NCBI GenBank assembly: GCA_023101885.1
Contig: JALPQD010000159.1
Span: 3,627,994 to 3,691,993, forward strand
Source of the DNA: Typhlomys cinereus
Lineage: Eukaryota; Chordata; Mammalia; Rodentia; Platacanthomyidae
Reading direction: 5' to 3'
Length of the DNA stretch: 64,000 bases
The stretch's first letter is position 1; each line of letters opens with the position of its first letter. Made by a program: the position numbers and the translations under genes. The notes below the pieces were generated by a model, which saw only the letters and a list, made by a program, of their open reading frames with translations, had not been told where the DNA came from and did not search any database. Positions 23,940-36,230 of the stretch are shown here, piece after piece.

Positions 23940-24545
23940 AAATTTTCATGTAGCAATTAGTTGTGAATTTTACCATTAAAACATTGGCATGCCAAATCTT
24001 AAGCAGGTTTTCTGGAAGAAACCATAGCTGTAGTAAGTTCATGGGTGCACCAGCCCTGCCATGGTGAGAAGATGCTATTTGGCAACATTTCTCCCCAACC
24101 CAAGCTCTGCTTCTTATGTTCTTAAAATCCTGTCTTTCATAACGTTGAGTATTGAAATGGTGGGTCAAATTTTGTTCTATATACTTTTGAAAACTCCAAA
24201 TTAGCTTTCTCTGTACTTTGGCAAGCTGCAATTCTCTGTATAAAACACCTTTCTTGCTAAGGTCTAGAAAGTACTCAAATTTAAATTCAATTGCTAATAT
24301 CCACAGAAAAACATAAAACGTCGTATTTGTCTTTCTACATCTGGGATATCTCACACAGAGTTAATAAATTCCTGGTTCCATCATTTTCTAGCAGAGTTCA
24401 TAATTCTTTTTCTTGATAATTAAATTGTATGTCATATCTATATCACATTTTCATAAGCTATTCATTTGTTTTTGGACATCTAGGTTGATTCAGTTTCTGT
24501 ACTAATATGAATTGAGTAGCTAAGAACATGACTCTGCAAGAGTGG
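23940..24545 (-). repeat. Old antisense L1 fragment
   Basis: From about 24325 the order 'CATCTGGGATATCTCACACA', 'TGGTTCCATCATTTTCTAGC' and 'CATCTAGGTTGATTCAG' follows the antisense of the L1 ORF2 C-terminal region (GGTTACCTCACTCA, TTCCATCCATTT, TAGGTTGATTC). The part from 23940 to 24320 adjoins it and may be the matching old 3' UTR, which is less certain. The 139-codon open frame here is not a gene I recognise. Confidence 0.6.
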
Positions 24546-24707
24546 GTGTCAAGAGATTAAGATTCACTTATTTGCATTCATACATTAGATGAGCTCTTGA
24601 CACTTTTCCTTGAAGTTCCCTTTTACAAGGAAAGACAAAGTGAGTACCAAGAGTTATAAGCAACCAAATTCCAGTAGTAGGCAACCAAAGAAGGTGACAG
24701 TGGTCAA

Positions 24708-24961
24708 TTTAGCCCTAAACGGAACATCTAAGTAACCTACTACACCAAGCTCAGAGGCCATGGAAGTTCACTGTGAGAATTTAAGAGCCCAAGGATGAGC
24801 ATGAGTGTTTAATAAAATATTTTATGTCCTATAGGTAGGACGACAGTACATCAATCTGCTCTGTATGCAGCTCTTATTATACCCATAGAATGGGAACTCA
24901 CAGTGGAAACTTTTGGGTCTAAAGCATGATTAGTGAAGGGAAATCCACATACAAGTGGGGT
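24708..24961. repeat. Local duplication, copy A (254 bp)
   Basis: Begins TTTAGCCCTAAACGGAACAT and ends ACAAGTGGGGT. Copy B lies 810 bp downstream at 25518-25756. The two differ by about six substitutions, a one-base indel and an indel of about 14 bp after 'CTGTATG'. Its right part belongs to the unnamed repeat also seen at 13.96-14.3 kb. Confidence 0.9.
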
Positions 24962-25170
24962 AGCCTGAAGAGAAGTAACTAGTGACACTATGGAGGCCTG
25001 ATCCCACACAGGAGTAGACAAGTCAGAGTGAACCCTGAGGTCCATCAATGCATAAGGCAGAATAGTGGAATGGAATGATAAAGGGAAGAGAGGAGATGGA
25101 GGGGAAAGGAGAGGGAGGGAACCTGGGATGAATACTCAATATACTTCAAAAAGTAGAAAAAATAATTAGA
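24860..25170 (+). repeat. Unnamed interspersed repeat, copy 2 (L1 3' UTR-like end)
   Basis: Matches 13.96-14.30 kb along its length, including 'GCCTGAAGAGAAGTAACTAG', 'AGTAGACAAGTCAGAGTGAA', the purine tract 'AGGAGAGGGAGGGAACC' and the A-rich end. The shared breakpoint-free alignment shows this is a dispersed family. Confidence 0.6.
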
Positions 25171-25517
25171 AAAAGAAATATAAAGCTAGAAAAATAAAAT
25201 AATTAAAAAAGAAAAAAAAGATGCATTCATACAACCTCTGTGTCTGAACTTAAATTTAGATTGTCATTGTTTGTCATCAGTATTAAAAGCAAATAGAGAA
25301 CTGGGGTTGGATAATAAAACATTAAAGACTTGCTCTGAAAAAATATTTTATGAACACAATGGGGTGGTTTAATTTCCACAGATCTACAAGAGATTTTGTC
25401 TACTGGTATTTTACTATGGAAAAGGTAACATCTCAGAAAGTACCATACCTCCTTGAGAATTGGTTGAGAAGATGAGAGGGTGGTATATGAAGATTGCCAG
25501 AGTGGTAAATGCACTGG

Positions 25518-25756
25518 TTTAGCCCTAAACGGAACATCTAAATAACCTACTACACCAAGCTCAGAGGCCATGGAAGTTCACTGTGAGAATTTAAGAGCCC
25601 AAGGATGAGCATGAGTGTTTAATAAAATATTTTATGACCTGTAGGTAGGACACAGTACATCAATCTGCTCTGTATGCCCATAGAATGGGAACTCACAGTG
25701 GAAACTTTTGGGTCTAAAGCATGATTAGTGAAAGGAAATCAACATACAAGTGGGGT
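25518..25756. repeat. Local duplication, copy B (239 bp)
   Basis: Starts at the same TTTAGCCC boundary as copy A and loses similarity right after GTGGGGT. Beyond that it continues into a different sequence ('GGCATATAATTCGTGC'), unlike copies 1 and 2 of the repeat. Confidence 0.9.
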
Positions 25757-26394
25757 GGCATATAATTCGTGCTTCAGCCAGGCCTCAGGAAAAGATCAGT
25801 GCAAACAACTTGCATGAGGGTCTGTGGGTCTAACACACAGGAGTCTTGGAGAGTAGGAGGGAGAATGTTTGGGTGAAATTTTGAAGTGAGAGGAAAAAAA
25901 GGTATGGAATTGGAGTGGCAATGATATAAATTCACTGTCTTCAAGTATAAATTCTAAAAATAAAAACCATTATCAAAAAAGATACTCCAATGAATCACTC
26001 ATGAATTTCTCTGGAAGAGGCCAAAAAGAAGCCTAGAAAAATTGGGAGTTTTCATTCACCACTTACGTTTTGTTCTTTTTGTCATCTTCATTTTGTTAGT
26101 TTTGACTTTCTGATACCTGGGTTGAGAATGTTAGATGTTCTATTGAAACTTTAGTGATCCACAGTGATGGTTTCTCTGGTGACCACTAATTATTGCTGAG
26201 CAAAGCTTAATGGCAAGTGAGGTTACTAACTATATAAACATGGAGATGCAATGTTGTTATGTGATGTGGGAGACGGTATACCGTATTTGCCTTTGGGTAT
26301 TGAATTACCTAACTGTGTCATCTTTTACCAGCTCTATCTAATGTTTTTTGTGTGTGAATTACACGGTCTCACCTTTTTTAAAGAAGCAGAATAA

Positions 26395-26905
26395 CATTTA
26401 ATCATGTAACACATTTCATTATCCATTCATCAGTTAATGGACTTCTAGGCTGGTTACAATTTCTAATGAATGTAAGTGTGCATGCATGTCTATGGTGGGA
26501 TAGATGGTCCTTTGGAAATACTCACAAAAATGATACAGCTTTGTCACAAGTTAATTCTATTTCCAGTGTTTCAAAGTTTTCCACACTAACTTCTTAATGT
26601 CTGCACGAGTTTACATCCAAATAAATTGCGAATGAGGGTTATATTTTCCATGAAAATTGGCCAGAATTAGTTTTTGTTTTTTCAATCTTAACCATTCTGC
26701 CTGGATAGGATGGAATCTTGTGGCAGTAGCTTTGATTTGCATTTCTTTGATTGCTAAAGATGCTGAACAATTTTTAGATATTTTTTAGACATTTTTATTT
26801 CTTCCTTGAGCACTCTTGCTTAGGTCAGTAGTCATTTTTAATTGGGTAGTTAGATTTGGTTCTGTGTATTTTATGAGTTCTTAATGCATTCTGGACACTT
26901 CAATC
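26395..26905 (-). repeat. Old antisense L1 ORF2 3' fragment
   Basis: 'TCATTATCCATTCATCAG', 'AACCATTCTGCCTGGATAGG', 'TTTGATTTGCATTTCTTTG', 'TTAATTGGGTAGTTAG' and 'CTTCAATCAGATGTA' occur in the classic order of antisense L1 ORF2. Diverged and not coding. Confidence 0.8.
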
Positions 26906-29900
26906 AGATGTATAAAACGTAGTCCCATGAAACCAGAATCTGGTGAATTACAATCTGTGTACTTGGCTGACTTGTAACAAGAAAAGTTGTTGTACGAAAT
27001 CTGTTATATTTTTAAGATATAAATGCTTTATTTAGTAAAACATAAGGCAATTAAATGTTAACAAAGACATCACAGGTATTAGTTTTGACTCTTGGTCAGG
27101 TTAAAGTACTTCTTAATCTTTTGATCCCATACAAACAGATTAGTTGTATACTGATGTATCCATGTTCAAAGTTACATTCTACCTAAATTCAGAAAATGAT
27201 AGAAATCAAAGTATTCCTAAATGCAGTTATAATGAATATGCAGATTTGCATGTGCATATATGGAATATATTAATTTCAAAGTAGCTGTTTGTATATTATT
27301 AAGAAAATACAAATTGTCCTTCACTGAAGAAAATTTCAATAGTTTGCTGGCTTTGAGACTATGACCAGATAACACTTTATATAGCTTCGACTTTATCAGA
27401 GTAGCACATACAGTTCCTTCCTCTTCAGTAGTGTTTCCAGCCACTGTTTATGTCAGTATATACAACTGTCAGGTGAACATACTTTGAATTACTAACAACG
27501 AAGATATTTAGTGTCCTAATTAGTGACTGTCTTCTCTGCAGGTGCTGGTCTATTAGTCTTTCAGACATTGTAAAGGCATAGTATATTGCTGAAAGTCCTG
27601 TAAAATATTGTACTCATTTCCTGTCTGCACGTTTCTGGCAGTTGGTGAACATTTAACTAATATTTGTTAATACTCAACTAATTAGTATAACAGCTAGCAA
27701 TTTGAATGAATAATGAGGACAGATGTAATATTTATATAATTTTAAAAGTAACAAAATACAGTGAGAGTGTAAACAGGCAGAGGTGGGGCTTATTTAATCA
27801 CTTGGAACTTACACGCTCATATTTATATCACACAATTAAAATTTAGTAGCTATGTGAACCTGGTAAATTGTAGGAAGGACAATAAATTGTTATTTATATC
27901 ATGATATTTTCTTAATTTAAAAGTCTTTAATCTTTTTGTGAAGCAAGTAAAATGCAAAATTAAGCATACAGTAAAAGTCAAGAGTTTTAAATTGGTAAAG
28001 AAAATGATAGCTGGACTTTTCAATTATTGTATTTTATTTGTCAATGATGGGAAGACATTGAAAGATCCATTGTAATCTTCAGAAAAAATGATCAAATTTA
28101 ATATTCAACCTCATTTTCATTAACTGTCTTTCTACATATACTACTAAATGTGTCATATGTGAAAACTGAAACTAGTTTTAATTTTCATGTATTAGAATCA
28201 AAATTAATTGAGAAAGTTATTGATTTGATTCTAATTATGTATCAAAGATATTTCATGTATTTCAGATAAAAATTTATGATCATCGATAACAAAGATAGTG
28301 AGAACAAATAGCATTTTAACAATTATGATAAAGATTGCTCATTCTTTTAACAAAATGCAGTAAATTACATTAGGAAAATTTTATATTTTTCCCAATATTT
28401 TGATGTAGCATATCAAATTAAATATTAATTAGTTTGTCCAGTGTAAACTATATTAAAACCATAATAATGTCTCTGTATTCCATAACATAAAGGGTAAATC
28501 TCACATATATGTTAGTATATATTATTATACCTGGAAATATAAGATAATTTCATTGAATATTCACCTTATGGAGAAAAACAGAGATATATCCCTTTTATCT
28601 TTTCAAAATTATTACACGAGTAAGGAATTGAAGTGCCACTTCATCCAAGTTTTATTTGCTGGACAAATTTGGTAGTTCCATATTTTATTAGGGTTTTCTG
28701 GGCATGATAATGCTATCAATGGATAATCCATGTTTATTGTGATGAAGGAAGGCATAGCACTTAGCACACAGGTGGAGAGCAGCAATTCTCTCAACAACCT
28801 TGGGTTTTAATTTTCTGTAGTACTACTTGTTGGCTAGAGCTACAACCAAGGTTGCTGCCCCAGTGAACTTGGAAAGAGGGTTCATGATTAATATGGTAAC
28901 TTATGTTGGAATTAAATGCAAAATGCTTGTCCCATTAAGGGACAAGAATCCTTTAAAAAAACTGTGTAAAGATTAATAAGAGCTTAGCATTTACAAGTAT
29001 TCTAGATTAAGAAAAACATTTTTGTGCAAAGTAGCAAGAAAAGATAATTCTTAAAATGAGAGTAGCACTTTGTGCCTGAGTGTATTACTTTCACTGTGAC
29101 TGAACATAATTATCTGTTTCTGAGTGAATTGCATATCAGAAACTGATGATCTTTCTGGAAATATTTAATAGTTTTATATACATAAACCTTGGTTTCTGAG
29201 ATACATACTTTTCTTTAAAACCAACAGATTAATCTCCTTAAGAATTATGACAAAATACACTTGAATTATTTCAAGGACAGAATACATCAAGCCATATTGC
29301 TTCAAGCTCAAGTGATTTTCAGATGTGTAGTAATGGAACTAGGTAAAGTATCAAAAACTGAATGTTTAGATCTCTGCTTCCATCAGCAATGATGACATGG
29401 CCATGACATTGACTAATTCTGTAAGATATTTCACAAAGAGAGACCTTGAGCTATAAAAGGAACTCATGCTAGAGGGAAAATTGTCTTATTTTATGCTCTA
29501 GATGAAAGTGATATAATTACTTTTAACAGTCAGACCATATGGTTGTAGGATGTGGAAACTGTAAGATATTTGTGAATAATCATTCTACATGACATGGGTA
29601 ATACTCTGCTGCATTAGCAATTTATTTACATATATTTAGATAAATTTATGTACATTTTAGATAACTATCTCTCTCTCTTTTGTTGCTTTTGTCCTCATGA
29701 AATATGTTCTCAGATATTTGAGTACATTTCTCACACAATTATCACAACTATATTCATAATAACTATATGATAAACTACAAAATTTAAAATCTACACTACA
29801 TGAAAAGTATATTAAAATACTATTAGATCACACAGAGAAAATTTTTGAAAATCAGAAGCCAAATGGAAAAGTTGTCAATAAGGAAAAGGTAAATGACACC

Positions 29901-29942
29901 TTAAAATGTAAAATACGATTAATGCAAAGTTTTTACAGTCAT

Positions 29943-30188
29943 TTTATCTCCATCCCTTCCTCCCTCCCTCCCTCCCTCCTTCCTCCCTCCTCCCTCCCTT
30001 CCTCCCTTCCTCCCTTCCTCCCTTCCTCCTCCTCCCTCCTCCCTCCCTCCCTCCCTCCCTCCCTCCCTCCCTCCCTCCCTCCCTCCCTCCCTTCCTCCCT
30101 TCCTTCCTTCTTTCCTTCCTTCCTTTTTTCCTTTTTTCCTTCCTTCCTTCCTTCCTTCCTTCCTTCCTTCCTTCCTTCCTTCCTTCCT
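29943..30188. repeat. Polypyrimidine tract, (CCCT)n then (CCTT)n
   Basis: About 245 bp of almost pure C/T on the + strand (pure purine on the - strand): first CCCT-rich units with CCTT mixed in, then CCTT units with two TTTTTTCC-type interruptions. It produces open frames of proline/serine or lysine/arginine/glutamate/glycine repeats in several frames, which are artefacts. It directly precedes the tail end of an antisense SINE. Confidence 0.97.
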
Positions 30189-30204
30189 GTGTTCTTTCCT
30201 TCCT

Positions 30205-30345
30205 TCCTGTGTGTGCAAGTGTGTACCACAGCACACCTGTGGATGTTAGAGTATAACTTTTGAGAAATATTTCTTGTCTCTTTGTAGTTGACAAACTTAG
30301 GTCATTCTGTTTGTATACTGACTCTTACACATTGAGTCATATTGA
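30205..30345 (-). repeat. B3-like SINE, antisense
   Basis: 'GTGTGTACCACAGCACACCT', 'GGATGTTAGAGTATAAC', 'ACTTAGGTCATTCTG' and 'ACATTGAGTCAT' line up with the antisense rodent B3/B4 order (...CCACAGCGCACGTGTGG, AGGTCAGAGGACAAC, GAACTCAGGTCATCAGG, CGCTGAGCCAT). Confidence 0.55.
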
Positions 30346-30394
30346 AAATCAAAAATTATGAGCAAATTATTTTTCCTAAGTTCTCTCTTTGATA

Positions 30395-30490
30395 GCTAGA
30401 TTTGTGGAATTGCAAGGTCATCCATCTTTCTATTCCATTTGCTGGAACTATAGGAATATGTCACCGTACATGATGAGTAATGCATTATTA
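30395..30490 (-). repeat. Possible B1-like fragment, antisense
   Basis: 'TGCTGGAACTATAGGAATAT' followed by 'GTCACCGTACATGATG' resembles antisense B1 (GTGCTGGGATTAAAGGCGTG, CGCCACCACGC). Weak. Confidence 0.35.
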
Positions 30491-31345
30491 CATTTAAAAA
30501 ACCAAATTGTTTGCAATTTCTATGACAGCTGCACATACAATATCTATAATTATATCTAGCCTATATCTAATATCTACCTATGTATAAAAAATGTATCTAT
30601 ATATACTAAAAACACATTATGATTGCTGATGAAATTTGATAAAGTTATAAACTAAAATTTTATATATGTTGATATTCACAATAAGTACTACATATAGAAA
30701 ATAACCTAGGTTGCTGAGATGATTACTCCTGACAATTGCTGAGACTTAGAATTATTTAGAAATAATATATATTAGAGAGCCTGTGTGGGAAAGATTATCA
30801 AGAAAAGGTTAGCTGAGATGAAAAAAATCATCCTAAATTTATGTGATTCTGTATAATGGGTTGAAGAAAAGGAAAATACTGAGTTAGCACAAGCATTGGT
30901 TTCAGTGCCATATTGCTCATTAACTTATTCCAAAGGAGTGTGAGTGCAATTTTCATGGTTTTAGTAGATGTCAAATTATATGGGAGCTAAAAATTCCTGT
31001 TCTTTGTAACAAAGTGAAGCATGAAACTAACCTTTTTTTGTAATTAGATATAATTATCAGGTCAAAATTGTTTTATTCTCCACCTATCAGTTTCTTTTTA
31101 TATCTATAGAATTATAAACTTTATATAAAACCATAGACATGTAATCTTACCTAAACTAAGTTTCTGGTGAACACTTTATAAAATATAGACATTCTATAAA
31201 ATGAAATCAGTGAAAATGTCCCTTAATAGATTTGCAGATTAAATAGTAAAGCACTATAGATATGCAGAATGAAATTTTATGCAATTCTGAAGAAAATTGA
31301 AAGCATGTCATTTGTAATATAATGAATCATATGTTGTATCAAGGC

Positions 31346-31393
31346 GTGTATGTGTGTGTGGGTGTGTGTGAGAGAGAAAGAGAGAGAGTGGGG

Positions 31394-31426
<33 letters not shown>
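31346..31426. repeat. (GT)n/(GA)n microsatellite
   Basis: A TG-rich run passes into GA units, with one GTGGGGAAAAAG interruption. Confidence 0.95.
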
Positions 31427-31428
<2 letters not shown>

Positions 31429-31984
31429 GAAAGTATTGAAGCCCTAGAAATGGCATTGTGATAGGAGAAAAAAGATCCTAATCATGAGACCTAAAAGCAG
31501 ATAAGTTTATTGAACAGAGGAGGAAGATCAAAAAGAGGAGAGCAGGGTGTAAAGAGGAAGACAGTGGGGATGGGATAAAAAGTTGTAAGTATAACAACTT
31601 TGGCTGAAAAATGCCACAATGAAACCCATCACTTCCTATGCTAACCTAAAAAAAATAATAAAATTACACCTTTTAGAAAAGTGATGAAAGTTTATCTTCC
31701 TTTTAGACATACGAAACGTCAATTACAACTCTCCTGTTTCAGCCAGAATGTGGGTTTAGATATTTAACAGTGAAAAGAATGATCAAAATATACATATTCA
31801 ATTCTTGGTGGAATATAATAGATTTTCCATGTTCAGATTCATTTTATGTTAATTCACATTAATGTTCATACTAACAGGTAATTGGCTTCCTGTGAATGAA
31901 AAGTTATGGTTAAGAGTCTTCACACAGAATTTGTGTTCAGATATGGTATTTAATATTATAAGCAGTATATTTGATGCACTTTTT

Positions 31985-33103
31985 ATTTTTTTATTATACA
32001 TTTTATTATTATTTCCACTCATACAAACTTAATAGGTACACCAGTTCCCTCCCTCCCTCCTCCTCCCCGCCCCCCCCCCAACCCCCTCTTCCCCTTCCCC
32101 TCCCTCCCCATTCCCCAGTGCCTCCCGCCCCAATTCCCAGAGAGTCCTTTATTGTGCATGCCTGACTCTCCTCTGGGACCTCCTCTTCGATGATGTACAA
32201 GGACCCAGTGGCATTTCCCTGAACCCTTTCCTGTGTTCCCCTTAAGCATAGAAATACTACTGTGGCTGTCAATCCCTTGCCTCCAAGGATCTTGGTGCCT
32301 TTAGCAGATGCTAGACTTTGTGAGGTTGTGTTGGACATTGCTCAGGGCATGCAAAGTCCAATTATGATTGCTTCGGCCCTAACTTGTGTGGAATATCTTG
32401 CAAATCATTCCTTCTCCTATCCTTTTGCTCTTCGAATCTTACCACCCTCTCTTTTGCAAATGTCCCTGAGCTTCAGGATGGGAAGAGATTAGTCTGGCCT
32501 AGTTCTAGGTGGTTGATATAGTCTCTGAAGTTCTGGATTGTAGTTTGGTTGATTTTCTTTTGCAATTTTGCTGCTCCTGCAATGCCCTTCACTCCATCCT
32601 GATGGGCACTGTATGTCACCCCCTGGCCAGAGACAAAAAGCTGTTAAACTGGAGTCTTGTTATAAGAGCACATTCAAGGATAGATGTAATAAAAGTAGGA
32701 AACCTCAGTGAGGGAGAGGTCAAGCACCCATTTGCAAATGGTTACTTTTTATCTGCCAGACTATATGCCCTCTCCTTCTGGTGAGATCATACCCCCTAAG
32801 TTGTAAATAATCAGGAACGAAGGTCTGTGAACTTAATCAGGTGTCACATTACTTTCTTGCAGTCCTTGATGGAGGCCTATTTTCTCTGCTGTAACATGGT
32901 CACTTCTCTCCTTGTTTCTGGTGTGGCCCTCCAACCCCATCCCTCCTGTTCATAATCCTTGAAATTACTGTAGGTATTACATAGATTTACCTTTGAGTGT
33001 CTCTAGGTGGGCTGGGTGGGTTTGGTACTAGGAGCCACCTATTAGGGAGTACATATGGCGCTTAATTTTCTGGGTTTGGTGTACTTCACTTAATATAATT
33101 GTA
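31985..33103 (-). mobile_element. L1 3' UTR plus the end of ORF2, antisense
   Basis: From the A-tail complement and 'TTTCCACTCATACAAACTTA' through the C-rich tract (about 32045-32110) and a complete-looking 3' UTR of about 1 kb, to 'CCTATTAGGGAGTACATATG', which corresponds to the last codons of ORF2 (YSLIG). It is the longest copy of the main subfamily without internal loss, so it serves as the local reference. Clear flanking duplication not found. The open frames inside belong to the repeat. Confidence 0.87.
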
Positions 33104-33227
33104 CAGAATATGGAGGGTTTTAATTAAGACTAGAAATAATGTATGAATTTTTATATATGTCTATGAAGTGTATCCAATGACACTTAATTAAATTATATAT
33201 TTCATTTTTTTCCAAAAAGTCTAAGAA

Positions 33228-33500
33228 TAATTTATTTTTTTTATTTTGTGTGTGTGTGTTTTAAGTGCCCCGGTGTATAAGAGGTCACTATGTGTGACTG
33301 TGGAGGTCCAATGGTGTCATTGAGAATCATTTTGGATTGTTCTGTCTCCCTTTTGCTTTGTTTTGGGGTTTCCCAGTTTCTGCCTTCTAGGGCTGGAAAT
33401 GCTGTTGCCACCACCATTTTTACATGGATTCTTGGTTCCAGACTCAGGTCCTTTTACCAGCAAGGCAGAAGCTTAACTATTGAGCCATTTCTCTAGTCTT
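33228..33500 (-). repeat. tRNA-derived SINE of the abundant B2-superfamily type (old copy)
   Basis: Antisense: TG-rich tail, body 'GGTTCCAGACTCAGGTCC' (B-box region), then 'CAGAAGCTTAACTATTGAGC' and 'CATTTCTCTAGTCT' (A-box head). Diverged from the young copies at 47 and 49.8 kb. Confidence 0.78.
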
Positions 33501-34013
33501 AGTCCAATGACTAAAATTTTAGAGAATTGTGAAATAGTTTCTTGACTGAATTTTAACTTTTGTATTTACTAACAACAATGAAAAAATTCTATAATTAACT
33601 GGCATCCTCCCATCCTTTTGAATATTCTATTTGACTCTTAAATAAAAATTGTGATAAATTGAGATTTACAAATAATATCACAGTTAAATTTATTTACATG
33701 TATATATATAGGTCACTAAAATTGAAATCCATTGGAGTGAACCTTTTTTTTTTTAAACCACTTAAGTATAAATTCAAAGATAAAGTCCTTAAAAACAATG
33801 GTGGTACTGGCAAGGAGAAGAGAAGTAGGAAGGGTAGAAGTGAAGAAATTAGAAAGTGGAAGTATAAGTTTATGAAAACTAAAGAGCAAAGTACGTCAAT
33901 AGTAAGGAAAAAAACAAGTATGAAAATTTTAATTTTCAGTGTAATATAGATGTGACTCCTTATAGGATTTATGATTTACTTATGTAAGATTATTTATTGG
34001 AAATATGTGTGTA

Positions 34014-34068
34014 GCTACATGTAAATATATATACATATATAATTATATATGTATATATATATAAAGAC
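34014..34068. repeat. AT-rich (TATATACA)n simple repeat
   Basis: Alternating TA and ACATATAT units. Confidence 0.85.
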
Positions 34069-34329
34069 ATACACATTCTACAAATAATATGTATTATCTC
34101 TTTTTCCCACATCCTTGATTGTGTTTTCCTTCTTTTGCAAGGGTAAGATGCTCACATGTAAACGTCACAATGAAGCACATTTTTTACAGCTAATATCCAA
34201 AAATTGAAAGCTAACTAAGTGGTATAAATAGCATTCTGCAGGTATTAATTATGTATTTTGATGTAATATTGAAACAACTAATACAAAATACTGAATATTC
34301 TAAATATTTCCCACTTTTTGGTGGTGAAT

Positions 34330-35280
34330 TTTTCTCTTTGATAATTTCACACATACGTAATATCCTCTGACTTTTCCCTTCCTATATTTCATTATTTCTT
34401 CTTTCTTTAACACAGACCATGCCTAATAAATCTTCCTCCCATATTCATGTCTTTTGTTTTTGTTTTGTATCTCAGTGCATTTTTACCAGAAAATTTTATG
34501 CAATCCTGGATCTCGACCTCTTGAGACTTAGTAGGCTACATGACTGTATATAAATCCAAACATCCAGAAATATTATTTGCACACTATTCTTCAATGTTAA
34601 GTATGATCCCAAAAGTTTACTGCATGTTGATATTTGACCACTGACAAGGTAGGACCACTGTAGACTGACTCAGTGTCACTAATACTTTTGTTTTGGGGTA
34701 TCTGATTGATTTTAGCCTCTTCCTATTGGAAGACTGAATAATATTTTGCCATATCTGTCTCTAATACTCTTTCTGTTCTTCTTACACAAAGAACATCAAG
34801 CTTTAGATGTTTTATAAATTCCATGTTGAGGACTGAATTCTTAACCTTCACTTGTTTTTAACATCCTGTGCAGCCATGGTTCTCTGCATTCATCTCTCAC
34901 CACTGTAACACTGTAAACTTCTGTTTAATATGGAGGGTACAATTTTCTCTTCACTTTTCTATTATGTTCTCTGATCTTAGAGGGAAAAAGATTAGATGTC
35001 ATACTCAGGACCAAGCCATCAGCATTCCAGTTTTGATGGTATAAGTAGGCAATATCCTGGCTTTTCGGAGAGAAAAAGGTTCAACCAATCTGGCAAGATA
35101 TGCTCCTTGGTGCAACAATGACATGAACGCTGTAGGTCAATGCAACTGTTATCTAATTAGACTTTAGGCTCATTTGATGGAAAGGAAATCATGCCTGATA
35201 TTGTAAACCAGGCTTAAAACTACGGATAGGTAGGTCATTGCCATAACGGAGAATGTACTCATGTTTTTTTTTTTGGTCCA
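34330..35280. other. Unassigned stretch, possibly old L1 3' UTR (antisense)
   Basis: 'TAATTTCACACATACGTAAT' and 'CTTCCTCCCATATTCATGTC' resemble antisense Lx-type L1 3' UTR. The rest (to 'CATAACGGAGAATGTACTC') is slightly less AT-rich than the surroundings and repeat-like, but I cannot name it. No coding evidence. Confidence 0.35.
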
Positions 35281-35854
35281 ATAGACATGTCATCAATCTT
35301 CATTCTTAGTAATTAACTTTACACTATTTGATCAGTGAATCTCTTTTCTTTTTTTCACCAAAGCTTCTTTTTGCTGGCAGCTGGCAGAGAATCATAGCTG
35401 CATTGATATTTTAAAATCTAAAGATATATACTTTAACTTTGGTGGGCTAGAGTCCAGTAGAGAATTAGATGGTTCAATTTGACCTTAAGTAGTACTAAGT
35501 ATATAAAGAGACAGCACAAAAGTAAGAATCGGGTTATTGTTTTACACACATGTAGGGATGTGTATATCCTGGTTTCAAGTTGTTTCATACTAAGGGAATT
35601 AAAATTATATTGTTATCTTAATAGTGTTGACCTTTTAGAAATCTGGAGGTCTACACTAAGTGAGATTTACTGAGTTCTAAAGGAAATTCTGTCAGGTAGA
35701 GGAGAAAAATTGAAGAACTAATGAATTATACCTGGAAGAAAGGAATCGCAAATAATACAAGAAAGATATCACATAAACTTTTGCTTAGTAAGAACTAAAT
35801 TTCAGTCCACACACAAATACTGAATGAATGGCAATGGGAGCAGTAAGGATGGTA

Positions 35855-35950
35855 ATGTGAACAGTGAATTGCTCTATGGTAGAGTAATTGATTAGCACAC
35901 ATGAAGCAAAGGTTTTATCTCCAGTACCACCAGGAATAAATGAATAAAGC
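35855..35950 (+). repeat. ID-element-like SINE
   Basis: 'CTATGGTAGAGTAATTGATT', 'AGCACACATGAAGCAAAGG' and 'TTTTATCTCCAGTACCACC' follow the rodent ID/BC1 order (GTGGTAGAGCGCTTGCC, AGCATGCACAAGG, GTTCGATCCCCAGCACC), with an A-rich end. Diverged. Confidence 0.65.
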
Positions 35951-36169
35951 AAACATTTTTATACCACATTTGAACTCAAACATTGCTGATTACCTCATCA
36001 TTTGATGATGAAAATAAGTATCTTTTAACCTCCACCAGATCTGAATATTGTACTAAGGCCTATTTGTTGCCTCATTCTTGCATATTCTCAGATTATTTGA
36101 AATAGAAGCAATTGTTCTTTGAAAATATAATCTATCATGGATTTTATTATATTCAATAATGTCAAAACA

Positions 36170-36230
36170 AAATAATATATCAGATATGTATGATTCTCCT
36201 TTTGCAAGTATTATTATTTTACTCCAGCAG
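36170..36230. repeat. 61-bp dispersed duplicate, copy 1
   Basis: AAATAATATATCAGATATGT to CTCCAGCAG. It recurs at 36996-37056 with three substitutions, and the flanks are unrelated. Confidence 0.9.

Noticed and set aside
23935..24354. 139-codon minus-strand open frame
   Set aside because: No recognisable domain. It overlaps an old antisense L1 fragment and has no promoter or splice context.
29919..30294. Four overlapping open frames of 96-116 codons on both strands (Pro/Ser-rich and Lys/Arg/Glu/Gly-rich)
   Set aside because: They are translations of the CCCT/CCTT tract, which has no stop codons in several frames. Low complexity, no protein family.
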